A DNA stretch of 64,000 nucleotides. It comes from Ochrobactrum chromiisoli (lineage in GTDB: Bacteria; Pseudomonadota; Alphaproteobacteria; Rhizobiales; Rhizobiaceae). The stretch is taken from the NCBI RefSeq assembly GCF_026241335.1, contig NZ_JAPHAV010000003.1, positions 124,001 to 188,000 on the forward strand. The letters are read 5' to 3'. Under the pieces are notes generated by a model that worked only from the letters and a program-made list of their open reading frames with translations, was not told where the DNA came from and searched no databases. Positions 6,936 to 17,051 of this stretch are shown here, in pieces. Made by a program: the position numbers and the translations under genes. The first letter of the stretch is position 1. The number at the start of each line of letters is the position of its first letter.

Positions 6936-8756
6936 CCTTCTGGGCCAGTGAGACCGGGCAATTATGATTTTGCATTCCATGCTTATTTTGCCGGCATTGG
7001 AGCGAATGGCTTTTTTCTTGGAACTCCAAAAATTGCAGATGTTTTGGAGCCGAAGGGGCTTAAGGCGACGATTGCAACTGAAATTGCCAGATTGCGTGTC
7101 CATGTTTCCGAGAGGATTGTGGAGGTGCTTTCAGGGGAAGATGGCAGTGTTGCTGCCGCACTGATCGCAGGCGAGCGGGCAGGGATCAGTGATGAAACCA
7201 ACAATGATCTGCGCAAGGCGGGGCTTGCGCATATTCTGTCAATTTCTGGCCTGCATATGGTGCTGGCAGCCGGTGTGGTCATGATGTCTCTTCGTGCATT
7301 ATTCGCGCTTTTTCCCGCATTCAGCGCACGTTATGCTGTCAAGAAATATGCTGCATTTCTCTCGCTTTTGAGTTGCACTTTTTATCTCGCTATGTCGGGC
7401 GCAGATGTTGCGGCACAGCGCAGCTACTTGATGATTGTCGTCATGCTTTGTGCGCTGTTGGCTGATCGTGCGGCGATCAGTATGCGAAATCTGGCTATTG
7501 CGGCCGTGGCGATGATTGCCATTTCTCCGCATGAAATTCTGGGGCCGAGCTTTCAGATGTCGTTTTCGGCGACTGCGGGGCTGATTGCTGCATTTGCCTG
7601 GTGGAGCGACCGAAAAATGCGCAAGCAATCGGCAGGTAATGATCTGCGCTCATCACCCCGTGGAACGATGAAAAAAATACTTTTTCCGACATTTGCGACG
7701 GGGGCGACATCCATTGTTGCCGGTGTAGCGAGCGGTATATTTGCGGCCTATCATTTTAACAACACGGCGCCCTTTGGACTTGTTGGAAACGTGCTGGCGC
7801 TGCCAGTCATTTCAATACTTGTGATGCCGTTTGCAGTGTTAAGCTTGATATTGATGCCGTTGCAACTTGATTGGCTGCCATTGCAGGTCATGGGATTTGG
7901 CATCTTGCTGGTGAGATATATTGCGAGCTTTGTGGCCAGCTTTTCACCCGATGGTAATCCGGGTGTCATGCCGGTGATGACGCTGATCCTGTGGACTGTC
8001 GCGCTTGTCATATCCGTCACATTCACCACAAGATTGCGATTGTTGGCATTGCCTTTCGTTATGGCAGGTCTTGTGGTGTTTATGCGCTCGCCCATGCCCG
8101 ATATCCTCATTAGCGAGAACGCGAAATTCGTGACGGTACGATTGCGCGATGGAAGTTTCGCAGTCAACCGCAGCAGACCTCCGCAATTTACGGCGCAGAA
8201 CTGGCAGACGGCCTATCTGATTGATGATTTTATCCCACCGCAGAGTGCGATGAAACGAAGTGCTGGCGCGCGCGAGGATGGCTTTATCTGTGAGGATGGG
8301 CTTTGCACCCTGTCACTTCGGGACGGGCGCATATTTGCCTATACCGCTCAGGAAGAGATGCACGAGATTGCCTGTAATGTCGGGGACGTTGTGGTTCTGG
8401 CGATTGCAGGCAAAGACTTAAGCTGCACGCGTTCGTCTACGCTGGTGATTGGCCGACAGGAACTGGCCTTGAAAGGAACGCTCGAAATAAGGCTGGGAGA
8501 GGAAATGCAGCGCCATCAGGCGGTTTCTCCTGATCCAGCGGTCCGCGACAATCATCAGATTTATCGCTTTAGCGTTGCGGAGCAGCGCAAGGATGCAGCC
8601 TATGCCGATTATTTAAATTTTTCAGTCGGTGCGCCAACGCGCCCCTGGCAGCTTCATCGTCTCTATTCGCGCGCCGCACGCGGTCAGCCTGAGCGCGAAT
8701 ATAAGAAGAGAGCGAAAGTATTTACTATCGGGGTGGAAACAGAAGAAACGCTCTAA
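6933..8756 (+). CDS. comEC: ComEC/Rec2 competence channel, N-terminally truncated by the prophage
   Basis: ComEC forms the inner-membrane channel for single-stranded DNA uptake. The frame keeps the end of the N-terminal OB-like domain (PSGPVRPGNYDF, GIGANGFFLG) and the competence domain, including SISGLHM near residue 105 and a long run of hydrophobic helices to about residue 390. The first membrane helices and most of the OB-like domain, perhaps 150-200 residues, are missing; the prophage ends just before. GTG 6933 is the first start in frame and has no good ribosome site. The C-terminal soluble part shows no metallo-beta-lactamase HxHxDH motif. Function is probably lost in the lysogen; excision would restore the gene. 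Confidence 0.8.
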   Translation: MPSGPVRPGNYDFAFHAYFAGIGANGFFLGTPKIADVLEPKGLKATIATEIARLRVHVSERIVEVLSGEDGSVAAALIAGERAGISDETNNDLRKAGLAHILSISGLHMVLAAGVVMMSLRALFALFPAFSARYAVKKYAAFLSLLSCTFYLAMSGADVAAQRSYLMIVVMLCALLADRAAISMRNLAIAAVAMIAISPHEILGPSFQMSFSATAGLIAAFAWWSDRKMRKQSAGNDLRSSPRGTMKKILFPTFATGATSIVAGVASGIFAAYHFNNTAPFGLVGNVLALPVISILVMPFAVLSLILMPLQLDWLPLQVMGFGILLVRYIASFVASFSPDGNPGVMPVMTLILWTVALVISVTFTTRLRLLALPFVMAGLVVFMRSPMPDILISENAKFVTVRLRDGSFAVNRSRPPQFTAQNWQTAYLIDDFIPPQSAMKRSAGAREDGFICEDGLCTLSLRDGRIFAYTAQEEMHEIACNVGDVVVLAIAGKDLSCTRSSTLVIGRQELALKGTLEIRLGEEMQRHQAVSPDPAVRDNHQIYRFSVAEQRKDAAYADYLNFSVGAPTRPWQLHRLYSRAARGQPEREYKKRAKVFTIGVETEETL

Positions 8757-8828
8757 AGGACTCTATTAAAAGCATGCTCCTATCGATCCTTGTTTTGATC
8801 CGACAAGACTTATGCCTTCCGTCTATGC

Positions 8829-8868
8829 AGAGCATTTCCCGTTTTGATTGAATTATGGGAAATGCTCT
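8829..8868. repeat. Intergenic palindromic repeat element
   Basis: AGAGCATTTCCC (8829-8840) and GGGAAATGCTCT (8857-8868) form a perfect 12-base inverted repeat around a 16-base loop containing TTTTGATTGAAT. The loop motif recurs in degenerate form at the 3' end of phnN (~56035) and at ~54297. Short dispersed palindromes of this style are common between genes in Rhizobiales. It lies between the convergent comEC and lexA genes. Confidence 0.65.
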
Positions 8869-8906
8869 ATCTGTTTGTTTTTACGCATTTTGCCAGCAAT
8901 AATCGA

Positions 8907-8928
8907 TAGAAAAGAGGCTGTCGGCCTC
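8907..8928 (-). terminator. lexA terminator
   Basis: Read on the minus strand, GAGGC-CGACA-GCCTC is followed by TTTTCTATC. It starts 18 bases after the lexA stop. Confidence 0.7.
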
Positions 8929-8946
8929 TCCTTTCTCGAACGATTT

Positions 8947-9672
8947 TTAGTACCGTCGTATCAGACCGATCAGCTTGCCCTGTACGCGGACCCGGTCAGG
9001 TCCGAAAATGCGTGTTTCATAAGCTGGGTTGGCGGCTTCCAGCGCAATCGATGCGCCCTTACGGCGGAACCGCTTCAGTGTCGCTTCTTCATCATCGACG
9101 AGAGCCACGATGATTTCGCCCGGGCTGGCGGTATCGCCACGCTTGATGATGACCGTATCACCATCAAAAATACCGGCTTCAATCATCGAATCGCCTTTGA
9201 CCTCGAGCGCGTAATGCTCACCCGCACCAAGCATTTCGGGTGGAAGGCTGATGGAATGTGTCTGATTTTGAATGGCCGAAATTGGTACACCGGCTGCGAT
9301 GCGACCCATCATGGGAATGGAGACCATTGCCGATGCATCACTATTGGCTGAAACCGGGGCGGTGCGCGCTGCTGAAGGCGCAGAGGGGGTTTTGCCGAGG
9401 CTACCCTCAATAACGCTGGGCGCGAATTTCTTCTGCGCGTTCAGACCGGGGGCTATCGAATCGGGCAGGCGCAACACTTCAAGCGCGCGGGCACGGTTTG
9501 GCAGCCTGCGGATGAAGCCACGTTCTTCAAGGGCGGTAATCAGCCGATGAATGCCCGATTTGGATGCCAGATCGAGCGCCTCTTTCATCTCATCGAAAGA
9601 GGGGGGAATGCCTGTTTCTTTCATACGTTCATGAATGAACAGCAGGAGCTCGTGCTGTTTACGGGTCAACAT
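8947..9672 (-). CDS. lexA: LexA SOS repressor
   Basis: 241 residues starting at [10 protein letters not shown]; the frame extends 17 codons further but without the conserved N-terminus. The N-terminal winged helix (residues ~1-65) binds SOS boxes; the C-terminal S24 peptidase domain is cleaved after RecA activation. Visible are the Ala-Gly cleavage region (RIAAGVP, ~145), the catalytic serine in GDSMIEAGI and the lysine region near the C-terminus. A perfect GAAC-N7-GAAC box lies 57 bases upstream of the start, so autoregulation is expected. It is the last gene of the minus-strand cluster after moeA, but has its own promoter region. Confidence 0.97.
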   Translation of the reverse strand: MLTRKQHELLLFIHERMKETGIPPSFDEMKEALDLASKSGIHRLITALEERGFIRRLPNRARALEVLRLPDSIAPGLNAQKKFAPSVIEGSLGKTPSAPSAARTAPVSANSDASAMVSIPMMGRIAAGVPISAIQNQTHSISLPPEMLGAGEHYALEVKGDSMIEAGIFDGDTVIIKRGDTASPGEIIVALVDDEEATLKRFRRKGASIALEAANPAYETRIFGPDRVRVQGKLIGLIRRY

Positions 9673-9728
9673 GCGCATACCCTCCGGACCAGAATCAAAT
9701 AAAAACATAACCAGAACAAACACTATAT

Positions 9729-9743
9729 GTTCCAGTCTTGTTC
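9729..9743 (-). promoter_or_regulatory. LexA box of lexA
   Basis: Plus strand GTTC-CAGTCTT-GTTC; on the coding strand GAAC-N7-GAAC, the alphaproteobacterial SOS operator. Both half sites are perfect and the spacing is exact. Confidence 0.85.
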
Positions 9744-9791
9744 CGCAATGGTTTTAAAATTATTAATATGGGCCGACCCTATTGGATTTTA

Positions 9792-11006
9792 CTATAGCAT
9801 CATTATCGTGCAAGCATCACCCGCTGCGGCCGCGGGTGCATTTTCTTCTCTGATCAAAAGGGCATCGGAAGCCACCAGCGCTGACAGCATTGAGGAATCC
9901 TGAAGTGGATACGGCGTCGCGGTGAGTGTGCCATCCGCCGCCCGTTCAACCGTTGCGCGGACATAATCACGACGATGATCGTTCGCATTCATTGGCTTGC
10001 CAAGACGTGCCGGGCGGAAATCCGCGGTCAAATGACGCCCTGATAATTTCGCGATCAGCGGACGCAGAAATACCAAGCTGCAAACGAGGCTTGAAACCGG
10101 GTTGCCCGGCAGGCCGATGACATGAACGGTTTTGCCGGATACAGTTTTGTGTCCATACATCAGTGGTTTGCCGGGACGCATGGCGATTTTCCAGAAGTCG
10201 AGATCGACACCACAATTTTTCAACGCGCTGTGCACAAAATCGCGATCACCAACCGATGCGCCACCGATGGTCACGAGAATGTCGACACCATCATCGAGAA
10301 CCTGACTGATTGCGGATTCGATCTTTGCGGGGTCGTCGCTGATAATGCCCATATCTTCAGGTTTTCCACCTGTACGACGCACGATTTCAGCAACGCCAAT
10401 GCTGTTGGAGGCGACGATCTGGTCGGCACCTGGAATCGTGCCCGGAGGAACGAGTTCATCCCCTGTGGCCAGAATGGCAATGCGCGGCTGCTTGAAAACA
10501 GAAATCATGGCATTGCCGCTGGCAGCGGCAAGCGAAAGGGCCGGGGCATCAAGTTCCCGCCCACTTGGCAGAATAGTGTCACCAGGGGCAAAATCGAGGC
10601 CCGCATGACGGATGTGACGGCCTTTGTCCAATCCCTGACGGATTGTGAGCTTGTCGCCGGATCGTTCCGTGTCTTCCTGAATAACGATACTATCAGCGCC
10701 TACTGGCATCGGCGCGCCGGTGAAGATGCGGACCGCTTCGCCTTGTTTCAGTTGGCCTTCGAAGCGTTTTCCGGCGGCTGATTCGCCGATGATACTGAAT
10801 TCAAGAGGATAGTTGATGTTTTGTGGGGCCATCAATGCATAGCCATCCATGGCCGAGCAATCGAAGGGCGGCTGTTTCAGCTTGGCTTGAACAGGTTCTG
10901 CAACAACACGTCCGCCTGCTTCAGAAAGAGAGAGCGTCTCTGTGCCATGCGGCTCTGCATTATTGAGAATACGTGCAAGGGCCTCATCGATTGGAAGCAG
11001 GGACAT
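9792..11006 (-). CDS. moeA: Molybdopterin molybdenumtransferase MoeA
   Basis: 404 residues, full length. MoeA inserts molybdate into adenylylated molybdopterin, the last step of molybdenum cofactor synthesis, in the cytoplasm. Visible: SAMDGYAL near residue 50, ATGDELVPPG near 185, the TIGGASVGDRD active-site loop near 245, RPGKPLMYG near 278 and GLPGNPVSS near 300, followed by the domain-IV tail. It starts 23 bases after moaC, another cofactor gene, and the pair is likely cotranscribed with trpD and trpC. Confidence 0.95.
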   Translation of the reverse strand: MSLLPIDEALARILNNAEPHGTETLSLSEAGGRVVAEPVQAKLKQPPFDCSAMDGYALMAPQNINYPLEFSIIGESAAGKRFEGQLKQGEAVRIFTGAPMPVGADSIVIQEDTERSGDKLTIRQGLDKGRHIRHAGLDFAPGDTILPSGRELDAPALSLAAASGNAMISVFKQPRIAILATGDELVPPGTIPGADQIVASNSIGVAEIVRRTGGKPEDMGIISDDPAKIESAISQVLDDGVDILVTIGGASVGDRDFVHSALKNCGVDLDFWKIAMRPGKPLMYGHKTVSGKTVHVIGLPGNPVSSLVCSLVFLRPLIAKLSGRHLTADFRPARLGKPMNANDHRRDYVRATVERAADGTLTATPYPLQDSSMLSALVASDALLIREENAPAAAAGDACTIMML

Positions 11007-11029
11007 GCGTTTTCCTCTCGTCAGAAAAA

Positions 11030-11506
11030 TCAGGCTTTCCAGTCACCTGACTTGCCACCGCTCTTTGCCGAAACGCGAATGTTGGTAATTTCCATGTGGC
11101 GATCAACGGCCTTCGCCATATCATAGATGGTCAGGCAAGTGACTGATACGGCAGTCAGCGCTTCCATCTCAACGCCGGTTCGGCCTTTTAGTTTCGCAGT
11201 CGCAGAGATGCGAAGGCCGGGAAGTGACAGATCCGGTTCAATGTCTACTGACACCTTTGTCAGCATCAATGGGTGGCAAAGTGGAATGAGATCAGCGGTC
11301 TTCTTCGCGGCCATAATGCCTGCAAGACGGGCAGTGCCGATAACGTCGCCTTTTGCGGCATTGCCTTCCAGAATAAGCGCCAGAGTTTCCGGCTTCATTC
11401 TCACCGCACCTTCGGCGGTGGCCACGCGTTCAGTTTCAGCCTTGTCGCCGACATCGACCATATGGGCGGCGCCTGTCTGGTCGATATGGGTGAGCTTGGC
11501 AGACAT
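11030..11506 (-). CDS. moaC: Cyclic pyranopterin monophosphate synthase MoaC
   Basis: 158 residues, typical length. MoaC converts the MoaA product into cyclic pyranopterin monophosphate early in molybdenum cofactor synthesis. The family motifs [21 protein letters not shown] and YDMAKAVDR are all present. It is 3 bases downstream of the trpC stop and 23 bases upstream of moeA, so translational coupling in one transcript is likely. Confidence 0.96.
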   Translation of the reverse strand: MSAKLTHIDQTGAAHMVDVGDKAETERVATAEGAVRMKPETLALILEGNAAKGDVIGTARLAGIMAAKKTADLIPLCHPLMLTKVSVDIEPDLSLPGLRISATAKLKGRTGVEMEALTAVSVTCLTIYDMAKAVDRHMEITNIRVSAKSGGKSGDWKA

Positions 11507-11509
11507 GGT

Positions 11510-12310
11510 TCACACCCTACCGGTCAGAAGTTCACGGGTGGCTGATGCCACATCTTCTTTACGCATCAGGCTTTCGCCGATGAGGAATGTGCCGATATTC
11601 GATTTTTCGAGACGCAGGCAGTCGTCATGGGTGAAGATGCCGCTTTCGCCCACCAGAAGGCGGTCCGAAGGCACCATCTTTGCGAGGCGTTCGGAGACTG
11701 CGAGATCGACTTCAAATGTGCGCAGATTGCGATTGTTTACGCCAACGAGGCGCGATGAAAGTTTCAGCGCACGTTCCATTTCTTCCTCGTCATGCACTTC
11801 AATCAGTGCATCCATGCCGAGATCAAAAGCAGTTTCTTCCAGCGCTTTTGCAAGGTCATCATCGACGCTTGCCATAATGATAAGAATGCAATCTGCGCCC
11901 CAGCTGCGCGCCTCATAGACCTGATAGGTATCGAAGAGGAAATCTTTGCGCAGGGCGGGCAGCGAGCATGCATTGCGCGCTGCAATCAGAAATTCAGGCG
12001 CGCCCTGAAAAGAGGGCGTATCTGTGAGAACAGAAAGGCAGGCAGCACCACCATCTTCATAGGCTTTTGCCAATGCCGGTGGGTCAAAATCCGGGCGGAT
12101 AAGGCCTTTTGACGGGCTTGCCTTCTTGATTTCGGCAATGAGTGCGAATTGGTCTGCAGCGCGCTTGGATTCCAGTGCTCTTAGAAAGCCGCGCGTTGCG
12201 GGCTGATCTTTGGCCTGTGCCGTTACTTCTTGGAGCGGAAGGCGAGCCTTGGCAGCAGCGATTTCTTCGCGCTTATAGGCTTCGATTTTCCGCAGAATGT
12301 CAGTGGACAT
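11510..12310 (-). CDS. trpC: Indole-3-glycerol phosphate synthase TrpC
   Basis: 266 residues, a monofunctional TIM-barrel enzyme that closes the indole ring in tryptophan synthesis. Visible: the first-strand catalytic lysine region [12 protein letters not shown] (~60), LRKDFLFD (~120), [10 protein letters not shown] (~191) and VGESGI (~221). It follows trpD by 15 bases. trpD and trpC are joined here to moaC-moeA rather than to trpE or trpBA, the usual rhizobial arrangement. Confidence 0.96.
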   Translation of the reverse strand: MSTDILRKIEAYKREEIAAAKARLPLQEVTAQAKDQPATRGFLRALESKRAADQFALIAEIKKASPSKGLIRPDFDPPALAKAYEDGGAACLSVLTDTPSFQGAPEFLIAARNACSLPALRKDFLFDTYQVYEARSWGADCILIIMASVDDDLAKALEETAFDLGMDALIEVHDEEEMERALKLSSRLVGVNNRNLRTFEVDLAVSERLAKMVPSDRLLVGESGIFTHDDCLRLEKSNIGTFLIGESLMRKEDVASATRELLTGRV

Positions 12311-12325
12311 GTTTTTTCTTCTCCG

Positions 12326-13345
12326 TCAAAGCGGCTTGTCATGAGACACAGCGATAACTTTTTGCAGCACTTCAAGCGCTGAACCGCTGTCGATTGATTG
12401 CGCGGCGAGGGTGATGCCTTCCATGAGGTCGTTTGCTTTGCCTGCAATCACCAGTGCTGCGGCAGAATTCAACAGCACGATGTCACGATAAGCATTTTTC
12501 GCGCCCTCAAGTACGTCAAGCAAGGCTTTGGCATTCACTTCGGCATCGCCCCCTTTAAGCTCGGACATGTCCACGCGACGCAGGCCGACTTCTTCAGGAG
12601 TGATCTCAAAAGTGCGAATGTTTCCGTTTTCGAGTGCCGCGATCTTTGTTGTGCCAGCCGTGCTCATTTCATCAAGGCCATCGCCATAGACAACCCATGC
12701 CGTTTCAGAGCCAAGCTCTTTAAGCACTTCTGCCAGCGGTTCGACCCATTCAGCGGAAAAGACGCCAACCAGTTGCCGCTTAACGCTTGCCGGGTTTGAA
12801 AGTGGTCCAAGCAGATTGAAAATTGTTCTCGTGCCGAGTTCGACACGTGACGGTCCGACATGACGCATTGCTGAATGATGCATCGGTGCAAACATGAAGC
12901 CGAGACCAGCTTCATCAATGCTGCGCGCAATGGTATTGGCATCAGCTTCGATATTCACGCCCAAAGCAGCCAAAGCATCGGCTGCACCAGAGCGGGATGA
13001 GAGGGCGCGGTTGCCATGTTTTGCAACCGGAACACCTGCGCCCGCTACAACAAAAGCGGAGCAGCTGGAGACATTATAAGAACCAGACTGGTCACCGCCG
13101 GTGCCAACGATGTCAACCGCGTCAGCAGAAGCGCTTACCGGCAGCATACGTGAGCGCATGGATGAAACAGCACCTGCAATTTCAGGTACGGTTTCGCCAC
13201 GCACACGCAACGCCATCAGGAAACCACCAATCTGCGACGGTGTCGCCTGACCGGACATCATGATGTCAAAAGCTGCCTTGGAATCCTCAAACGACAGTGG
13301 GGTGCCTAAGGCAGCCTTGGCGATATAGGGTTTTAAGTCAGCCAT
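12326..13345 (-). CDS. trpD: Anthranilate phosphoribosyltransferase TrpD
   Basis: 339 residues. The enzyme joins anthranilate to PRPP in tryptophan synthesis. Visible: the PRPP-binding [12 protein letters not shown] (~80), [15 protein letters not shown] (~107) and the anthranilate-site segment [12 protein letters not shown], then the conserved [10 protein letters not shown] (~176). It is monofunctional, with no TrpG glutaminase fused. It lies 35 bases downstream of ppiD and 15 bases before trpC in a likely operon. Confidence 0.96.
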   Translation of the reverse strand: MADLKPYIAKAALGTPLSFEDSKAAFDIMMSGQATPSQIGGFLMALRVRGETVPEIAGAVSSMRSRMLPVSASADAVDIVGTGGDQSGSYNVSSCSAFVVAGAGVPVAKHGNRALSSRSGAADALAALGVNIEADANTIARSIDEAGLGFMFAPMHHSAMRHVGPSRVELGTRTIFNLLGPLSNPASVKRQLVGVFSAEWVEPLAEVLKELGSETAWVVYGDGLDEMSTAGTTKIAALENGNIRTFEITPEEVGLRRVDMSELKGGDAEVNAKALLDVLEGAKNAYRDIVLLNSAAALVIAGKANDLMEGITLAAQSIDSGSALEVLQKVIAVSHDKPL

Positions 13346-13380
13346 GATTTATGTCCGTTGCCTATCAGAGTGCCAGAAGA

Positions 13381-15267
13381 TCAGAATGCCAGCGCGCGGT
13401 TGATCGCTGCTTGATTGATCTTCACTGGGTATTGCTTCTGCAATTCACCAACCAGTTGCTCAAGAACATCGTCGGTCAGTGCGTTTGCCAGATATTGCTG
13501 TTGTTGCGCAGGAATTGCTTCCGGGCCTGCTGCGGTTGGTTCGGTGACTTCGGTAACCTTGAAAAGGATTTGTCCGTCGTTTGAAACCGCGCCAGCGGTG
13601 CCCGTGTGGTTAAGTGGCCCACGGAAAACCTGAGCGGTTGCAGCCGAACCAAAATCCGCATCGTTCGTATTGCGGGTAATGCCGCGCTTGGTCTGCTTTT
13701 CAAGCCCAAGCTCTGCTGCAATCGCATCGAGAGTTTCTCCACCATCAAGGCGCTTCTTCAGCTCTGCCATGCGGTCGTTAAGGCGCTTTACAGCTTCTTC
13801 GCCTTTCCATTCAGCGATAACCTTGTCTTTGACTTCATCAAGGGTGCGATCACGGGCAGGGGTGATGCCATCGACCTGATACCAGAGGTAACCCGTGTTT
13901 CCCAATGTCAGCGCATCATTATCAAAGCCCTGATCCGCCTGAAACGCCGCCGAAATAAGGGCTTGCGAATTTGGCAGATCAACGTTTTTGCCGGTCGGAT
14001 CGTTGCCTTCTGCATCAACCGCATCAACCGTTACAGATTTGAGATTGAGTGCTTTGGCAACGTCAGCCATGCTGCCGCCTTCCGAACGCTGCTGCTCATA
14101 AGCATCATGAATGCCGTTGATGCTGCTGATTGCGATATTGGTCGCAACTGTATCGCGAATTTCTTTTTCGACGTCTGACAGCGCCTTTACATTTGCCGGA
14201 TTAACCTTCGTAACGCGCAGAATAACAGGACCAAATGCGCCCTTGACCACATCAGTTACGCCACCTTCCGGCAACGCAAAAGCCGCATCTGCGATAACCG
14301 CATCAGGAAGTGCCGTTTTCTCGAAAGTTCCCAAAACCAGATCAGCTTCGCTCTTTCCCTGTTCCTTGCCGATATCGACAAAGCTGGTACCGGCAGCGAT
14401 TTTTTCATGCGCTGCTTTCGCCGCAGCTTCATCGGCAAAATTCAGCTGTTCGATGGTGCGGGTCTCATTGGTGCTGAAGCGGCTTTTGTTCTTCTCATAA
14501 TATTCTTTGATTTCATCCTGCGTGACGGCGGATGCATCAGCAATATCGGAAGGTTCAAGCTTCACATAGGTGATCTTGCGGTATTCCGGTGCCTTATATT
14601 CAGCCTTGTGCTCATCAAAATATGCTTTGACGGCTTCGTCTGACGGTGCAGGAATGGCGTCAGCTTTCTCAGCCGGAACAGTAATATAATCAGCACTGCG
14701 GCTTTCGCCCTGATACAGCGCCAGTGCCTTCAGCATGGTGTTTGGCATTTTCAGGCCATCTGTTGATGCTTCAACGATCTGCTGGCGGCGCGCAACCTTT
14801 GCGCGGTTATCAAGATAATCCTGCGGGCGGATATTGGACTGGCGGAGCACAGCATCAAACTGCGCACGGCTGAAATTGCCGCTTGCATCTTTAAAGGAAG
14901 GATCTTCAGCGGTGAGGCGTGCGATACCGTCCTTGGAGAGGCCAAGCTGCATGTTACGGGCCTGCTCGTCGAGCACGACGCCGGCTGCAAGCTGCGCCAG
15001 AACCTGCTGGTCCACGCCAAGCTGCTGAGCTTGTTCCCGGGTCAGACGCTGACGGAACTGTTGCGAGAGCCGCATGAGTTGCTGCTCGTAAGCAAAGCGA
15101 TAGTCGGACGTGCTTACAGAAGAGTCGCCTGCGCTGATCGCTTCATCAACCTGAAGCTCGCCATTGAACGCATCTGCAATACCCCAGACTGCAAAGCTTA
15201 AAACGAGCAAACCGAGAAGAAGCTTAGCAACCCATGATCTGGCGGCATCACGCATACTGTCGAGCAT
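13381..15267 (-). CDS. ppiD: PpiD-like membrane-anchored peptidyl-prolyl isomerase/chaperone
   Basis: 628 residues. One N-terminal transmembrane helix (about residues 14-32, LLLGLLVLSFAVWG) anchors a periplasmic body with a SurA-N-like helical domain (~35-170) and a parvulin-like PPIC domain (~235-350), then a long C-terminal part. PpiD-type proteins sit near the Sec translocon and help secreted proteins fold. It reads away from tpiA across a 212-base divergent gap and is the first gene of the minus-strand cluster, a common alphaproteobacterial order. Confidence 0.88.
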   Translation of the reverse strand: MLDSMRDAARSWVAKLLLGLLVLSFAVWGIADAFNGELQVDEAISAGDSSVSTSDYRFAYEQQLMRLSQQFRQRLTREQAQQLGVDQQVLAQLAAGVVLDEQARNMQLGLSKDGIARLTAEDPSFKDASGNFSRAQFDAVLRQSNIRPQDYLDNRAKVARRQQIVEASTDGLKMPNTMLKALALYQGESRSADYITVPAEKADAIPAPSDEAVKAYFDEHKAEYKAPEYRKITYVKLEPSDIADASAVTQDEIKEYYEKNKSRFSTNETRTIEQLNFADEAAAKAAHEKIAAGTSFVDIGKEQGKSEADLVLGTFEKTALPDAVIADAAFALPEGGVTDVVKGAFGPVILRVTKVNPANVKALSDVEKEIRDTVATNIAISSINGIHDAYEQQRSEGGSMADVAKALNLKSVTVDAVDAEGNDPTGKNVDLPNSQALISAAFQADQGFDNDALTLGNTGYLWYQVDGITPARDRTLDEVKDKVIAEWKGEEAVKRLNDRMAELKKRLDGGETLDAIAAELGLEKQTKRGITRNTNDADFGSAATAQVFRGPLNHTGTAGAVSNDGQILFKVTEVTEPTAAGPEAIPAQQQQYLANALTDDVLEQLVGELQKQYPVKINQAAINRALAF

Positions 15268-15479
15268 TGGAAACCCTTTAAGAACAAAATAAAGCCTGGC
15301 GAAAGATAAAAAGCCGTCACAGGGGATAACCTCAAGCCAGCCCCAGATGCAAGTTCTGATTAGGTTTTGAGCACTAAGAACATTGCAATGAACGACGAAT
15401 ACGCTTAGTCAGTGGCAAAAATTTGCGCTGCTGTAAGGCTATTGAGCAGTTCAACGTCATTAAAGGCGAGGAGAATGAC

Positions 15480-16244
15480 ATGACTCCGGGAATCCGCCCG
15501 CTGGTTGCTGGCAATTGGAAAATGAACGGTACGGGAGAATCTCTGACAGAACTCCGCGCAATTGCGGCCGGTTTGAGTTCAGATCTTGGCCGTAAGCTTG
15601 ATGCTGTCATTTGTGTTCCTGCGACATTGTTGTCGCGCGCTGCTGACACGTTGGAAGGCGAAACGGTTGCACTGGGCGGACAGGATTGCCATCAGAAAAC
15701 CTCCGGCGCGCATACAGGGGATGTTTCGGCGCTGATGTTGAAAGAAGCGGGCGCAAGTCATGTTATCCTTGGTCACTCCGAGCGTCGGACTGATCACCGT
15801 GAAGCGAATGAACTGGTTCGCAGCAAAGCAGAAGCCGCATGGAGTGCGGGACTCGTCGCTATCGTCTGTGTCGGTGAAACGGCAGATCAGCGTAAAGCAG
15901 ATCAAACCCTTGAAGTGATTGGCAGCCAGTTGGCAGTTTCACTCCCCGATGGTGTTCATGCTGAAAACACGATCATTGCTTATGAGCCAGTATGGGCGAT
16001 TGGTACAGGACTCACGCCAACCGTGCAGGATGTCCGCACAGCACACGCATTTATGCGCGAAAAGCTCATTGAACGTTTTGGTGCGAATGGCGCACATTTG
16101 CGTTTGCTTTATGGTGGTTCGGTCAAGCCGGGCAATGCGCCGGAATTGCTGGGCGTCGCTGATGTGGATGGCGCGCTTGTCGGTGGTGCGAGCTTGAAAG
16201 CTTCGGACTTCCTAGCCATATGCGAAGCCTATCGTAATTTGTAA
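15480..16244 (+). CDS. tpiA: Triosephosphate isomerase
   Basis: 254 residues from the ATG at 15480, preceded by GAGGAG; an upstream TTG-type extension lacks conserved sequence. It interconverts dihydroxyacetone phosphate and glyceraldehyde 3-phosphate. Visible: AGNWKMNG with the substrate lysine (~10-17), the catalytic histidine in ILGHSERR (~98), the catalytic glutamate in [11 protein letters not shown] (~170) and the phosphate loop LLYGGSV (~215). Full-length TIM barrel with all catalytic residues. Confidence 0.97.
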   Translation: MTPGIRPLVAGNWKMNGTGESLTELRAIAAGLSSDLGRKLDAVICVPATLLSRAADTLEGETVALGGQDCHQKTSGAHTGDVSALMLKEAGASHVILGHSERRTDHREANELVRSKAEAAWSAGLVAIVCVGETADQRKADQTLEVIGSQLAVSLPDGVHAENTIIAYEPVWAIGTGLTPTVQDVRTAHAFMREKLIERFGANGAHLRLLYGGSVKPGNAPELLGVADVDGALVGGASLKASDFLAICEAYRNL

Positions 16245-16387
16245 GGCGTGCAACACAATCTATTGAGGATGTAGGGCTTGGATTATCACGCAATAGCGTG
16301 TAAAGAGCCGCTCTATCTATTTGTATCACAGCGCTGCGGGGTTGTTTCCCGTGGCTGCATTAGTTCAGAGATATAAAGACCTAACCT

Positions 16388-16804
16388 ATGCAGACCATTG
16401 TCATTGTCATTCATCTGTTGATCGTTCTGGCGCTTGTTGGCGTTGTGCTCATCCAGCGTTCCGAAGGCGGTGGCCTTGGCATCGGCGGTGGTTCGGGCTT
16501 TATGACAGCGCGGGGCGCGGCCAATGCCCTGACCCGCACAACCGCTATTCTGGCGATTGGCTTTTTTGCGACTTCCCTCGCTCTGGGCATTATGGCTCGT
16601 TACGGTGAGCGTCCGACTGATATTCTTGATCGTATTCCTGCGACGGGAACGCAGACTCAGCCCGCAGGCGGAACGAATACAGGCGGCGGCATTCTGAATC
16701 AGCTTGGCGGCGAATCTTCGCAGACCAATGAGACACAAACGCCTGCGCCTGCGCAGCCTGAAACCACACAGCCACAGGCTCCACAGGTTCCAAATTCGCA
16801 GTAA
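16388..16804 (+). CDS. secG: Preprotein translocase subunit SecG
   Basis: 138 residues. Two hydrophobic helices (about residues 3-22 and 54-74) flank the conserved GGGLGIGGGSGFM loop, as in SecG of the SecYEG channel. The C-terminal ~55 residues are an unstructured Gln/Thr/Pro-rich tail, typical of alphaproteobacterial SecG. It lies between tpiA and pyrG and is followed by a strong terminator. Confidence 0.93.
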   Translation: MQTIVIVIHLLIVLALVGVVLIQRSEGGGLGIGGGSGFMTARGAANALTRTTAILAIGFFATSLALGIMARYGERPTDILDRIPATGTQTQPAGGTNTGGGILNQLGGESSQTNETQTPAPAQPETTQPQAPQVPNSQ

Positions 16805-16827
16805 GCGGTTTGAAATATAAAAATTTG

Positions 16828-16857
16828 AAAGCCGGTCCGTCAGGGCCGGCTTTTTTT
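16828..16857 (+). terminator. secG terminator
   Basis: GCCGGTCC-GTCA-GGGCCGGC (16831-16850, one T-G pair) followed by TTTTTTT and preceded by AAA. Confidence 0.9.
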
Positions 16858-16927
16858 ATTGGATAAGATACGCGCAGTTAGAGTGCACATTCCGAAAGTG
16901 TTGCAAGCAGGCAATAGAGTGCTCTGA

Positions 16928-16946
16928 ATCGTGATGAACTCACGAT
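16928..16946. promoter_or_regulatory. Dyad upstream of the L,D-transpeptidase gene
   Basis: ATCGTGA-TGAAC-TCACGAT is a perfect 7-base inverted repeat about 105 bases before the start codon. It could be an operator or an mRNA hairpin; nothing selects between them. Confidence 0.25.
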
Positions 16947-17051
16947 GCTGTTAATTGAGTAGTGACGCTCTTTACAGTATGCAGGGCTAAAGCCTGGGCG
17001 CGATAGTGCGGCAGGCACTTTCCGCATTGCTTGGGTTTTCGGGAACAGATC

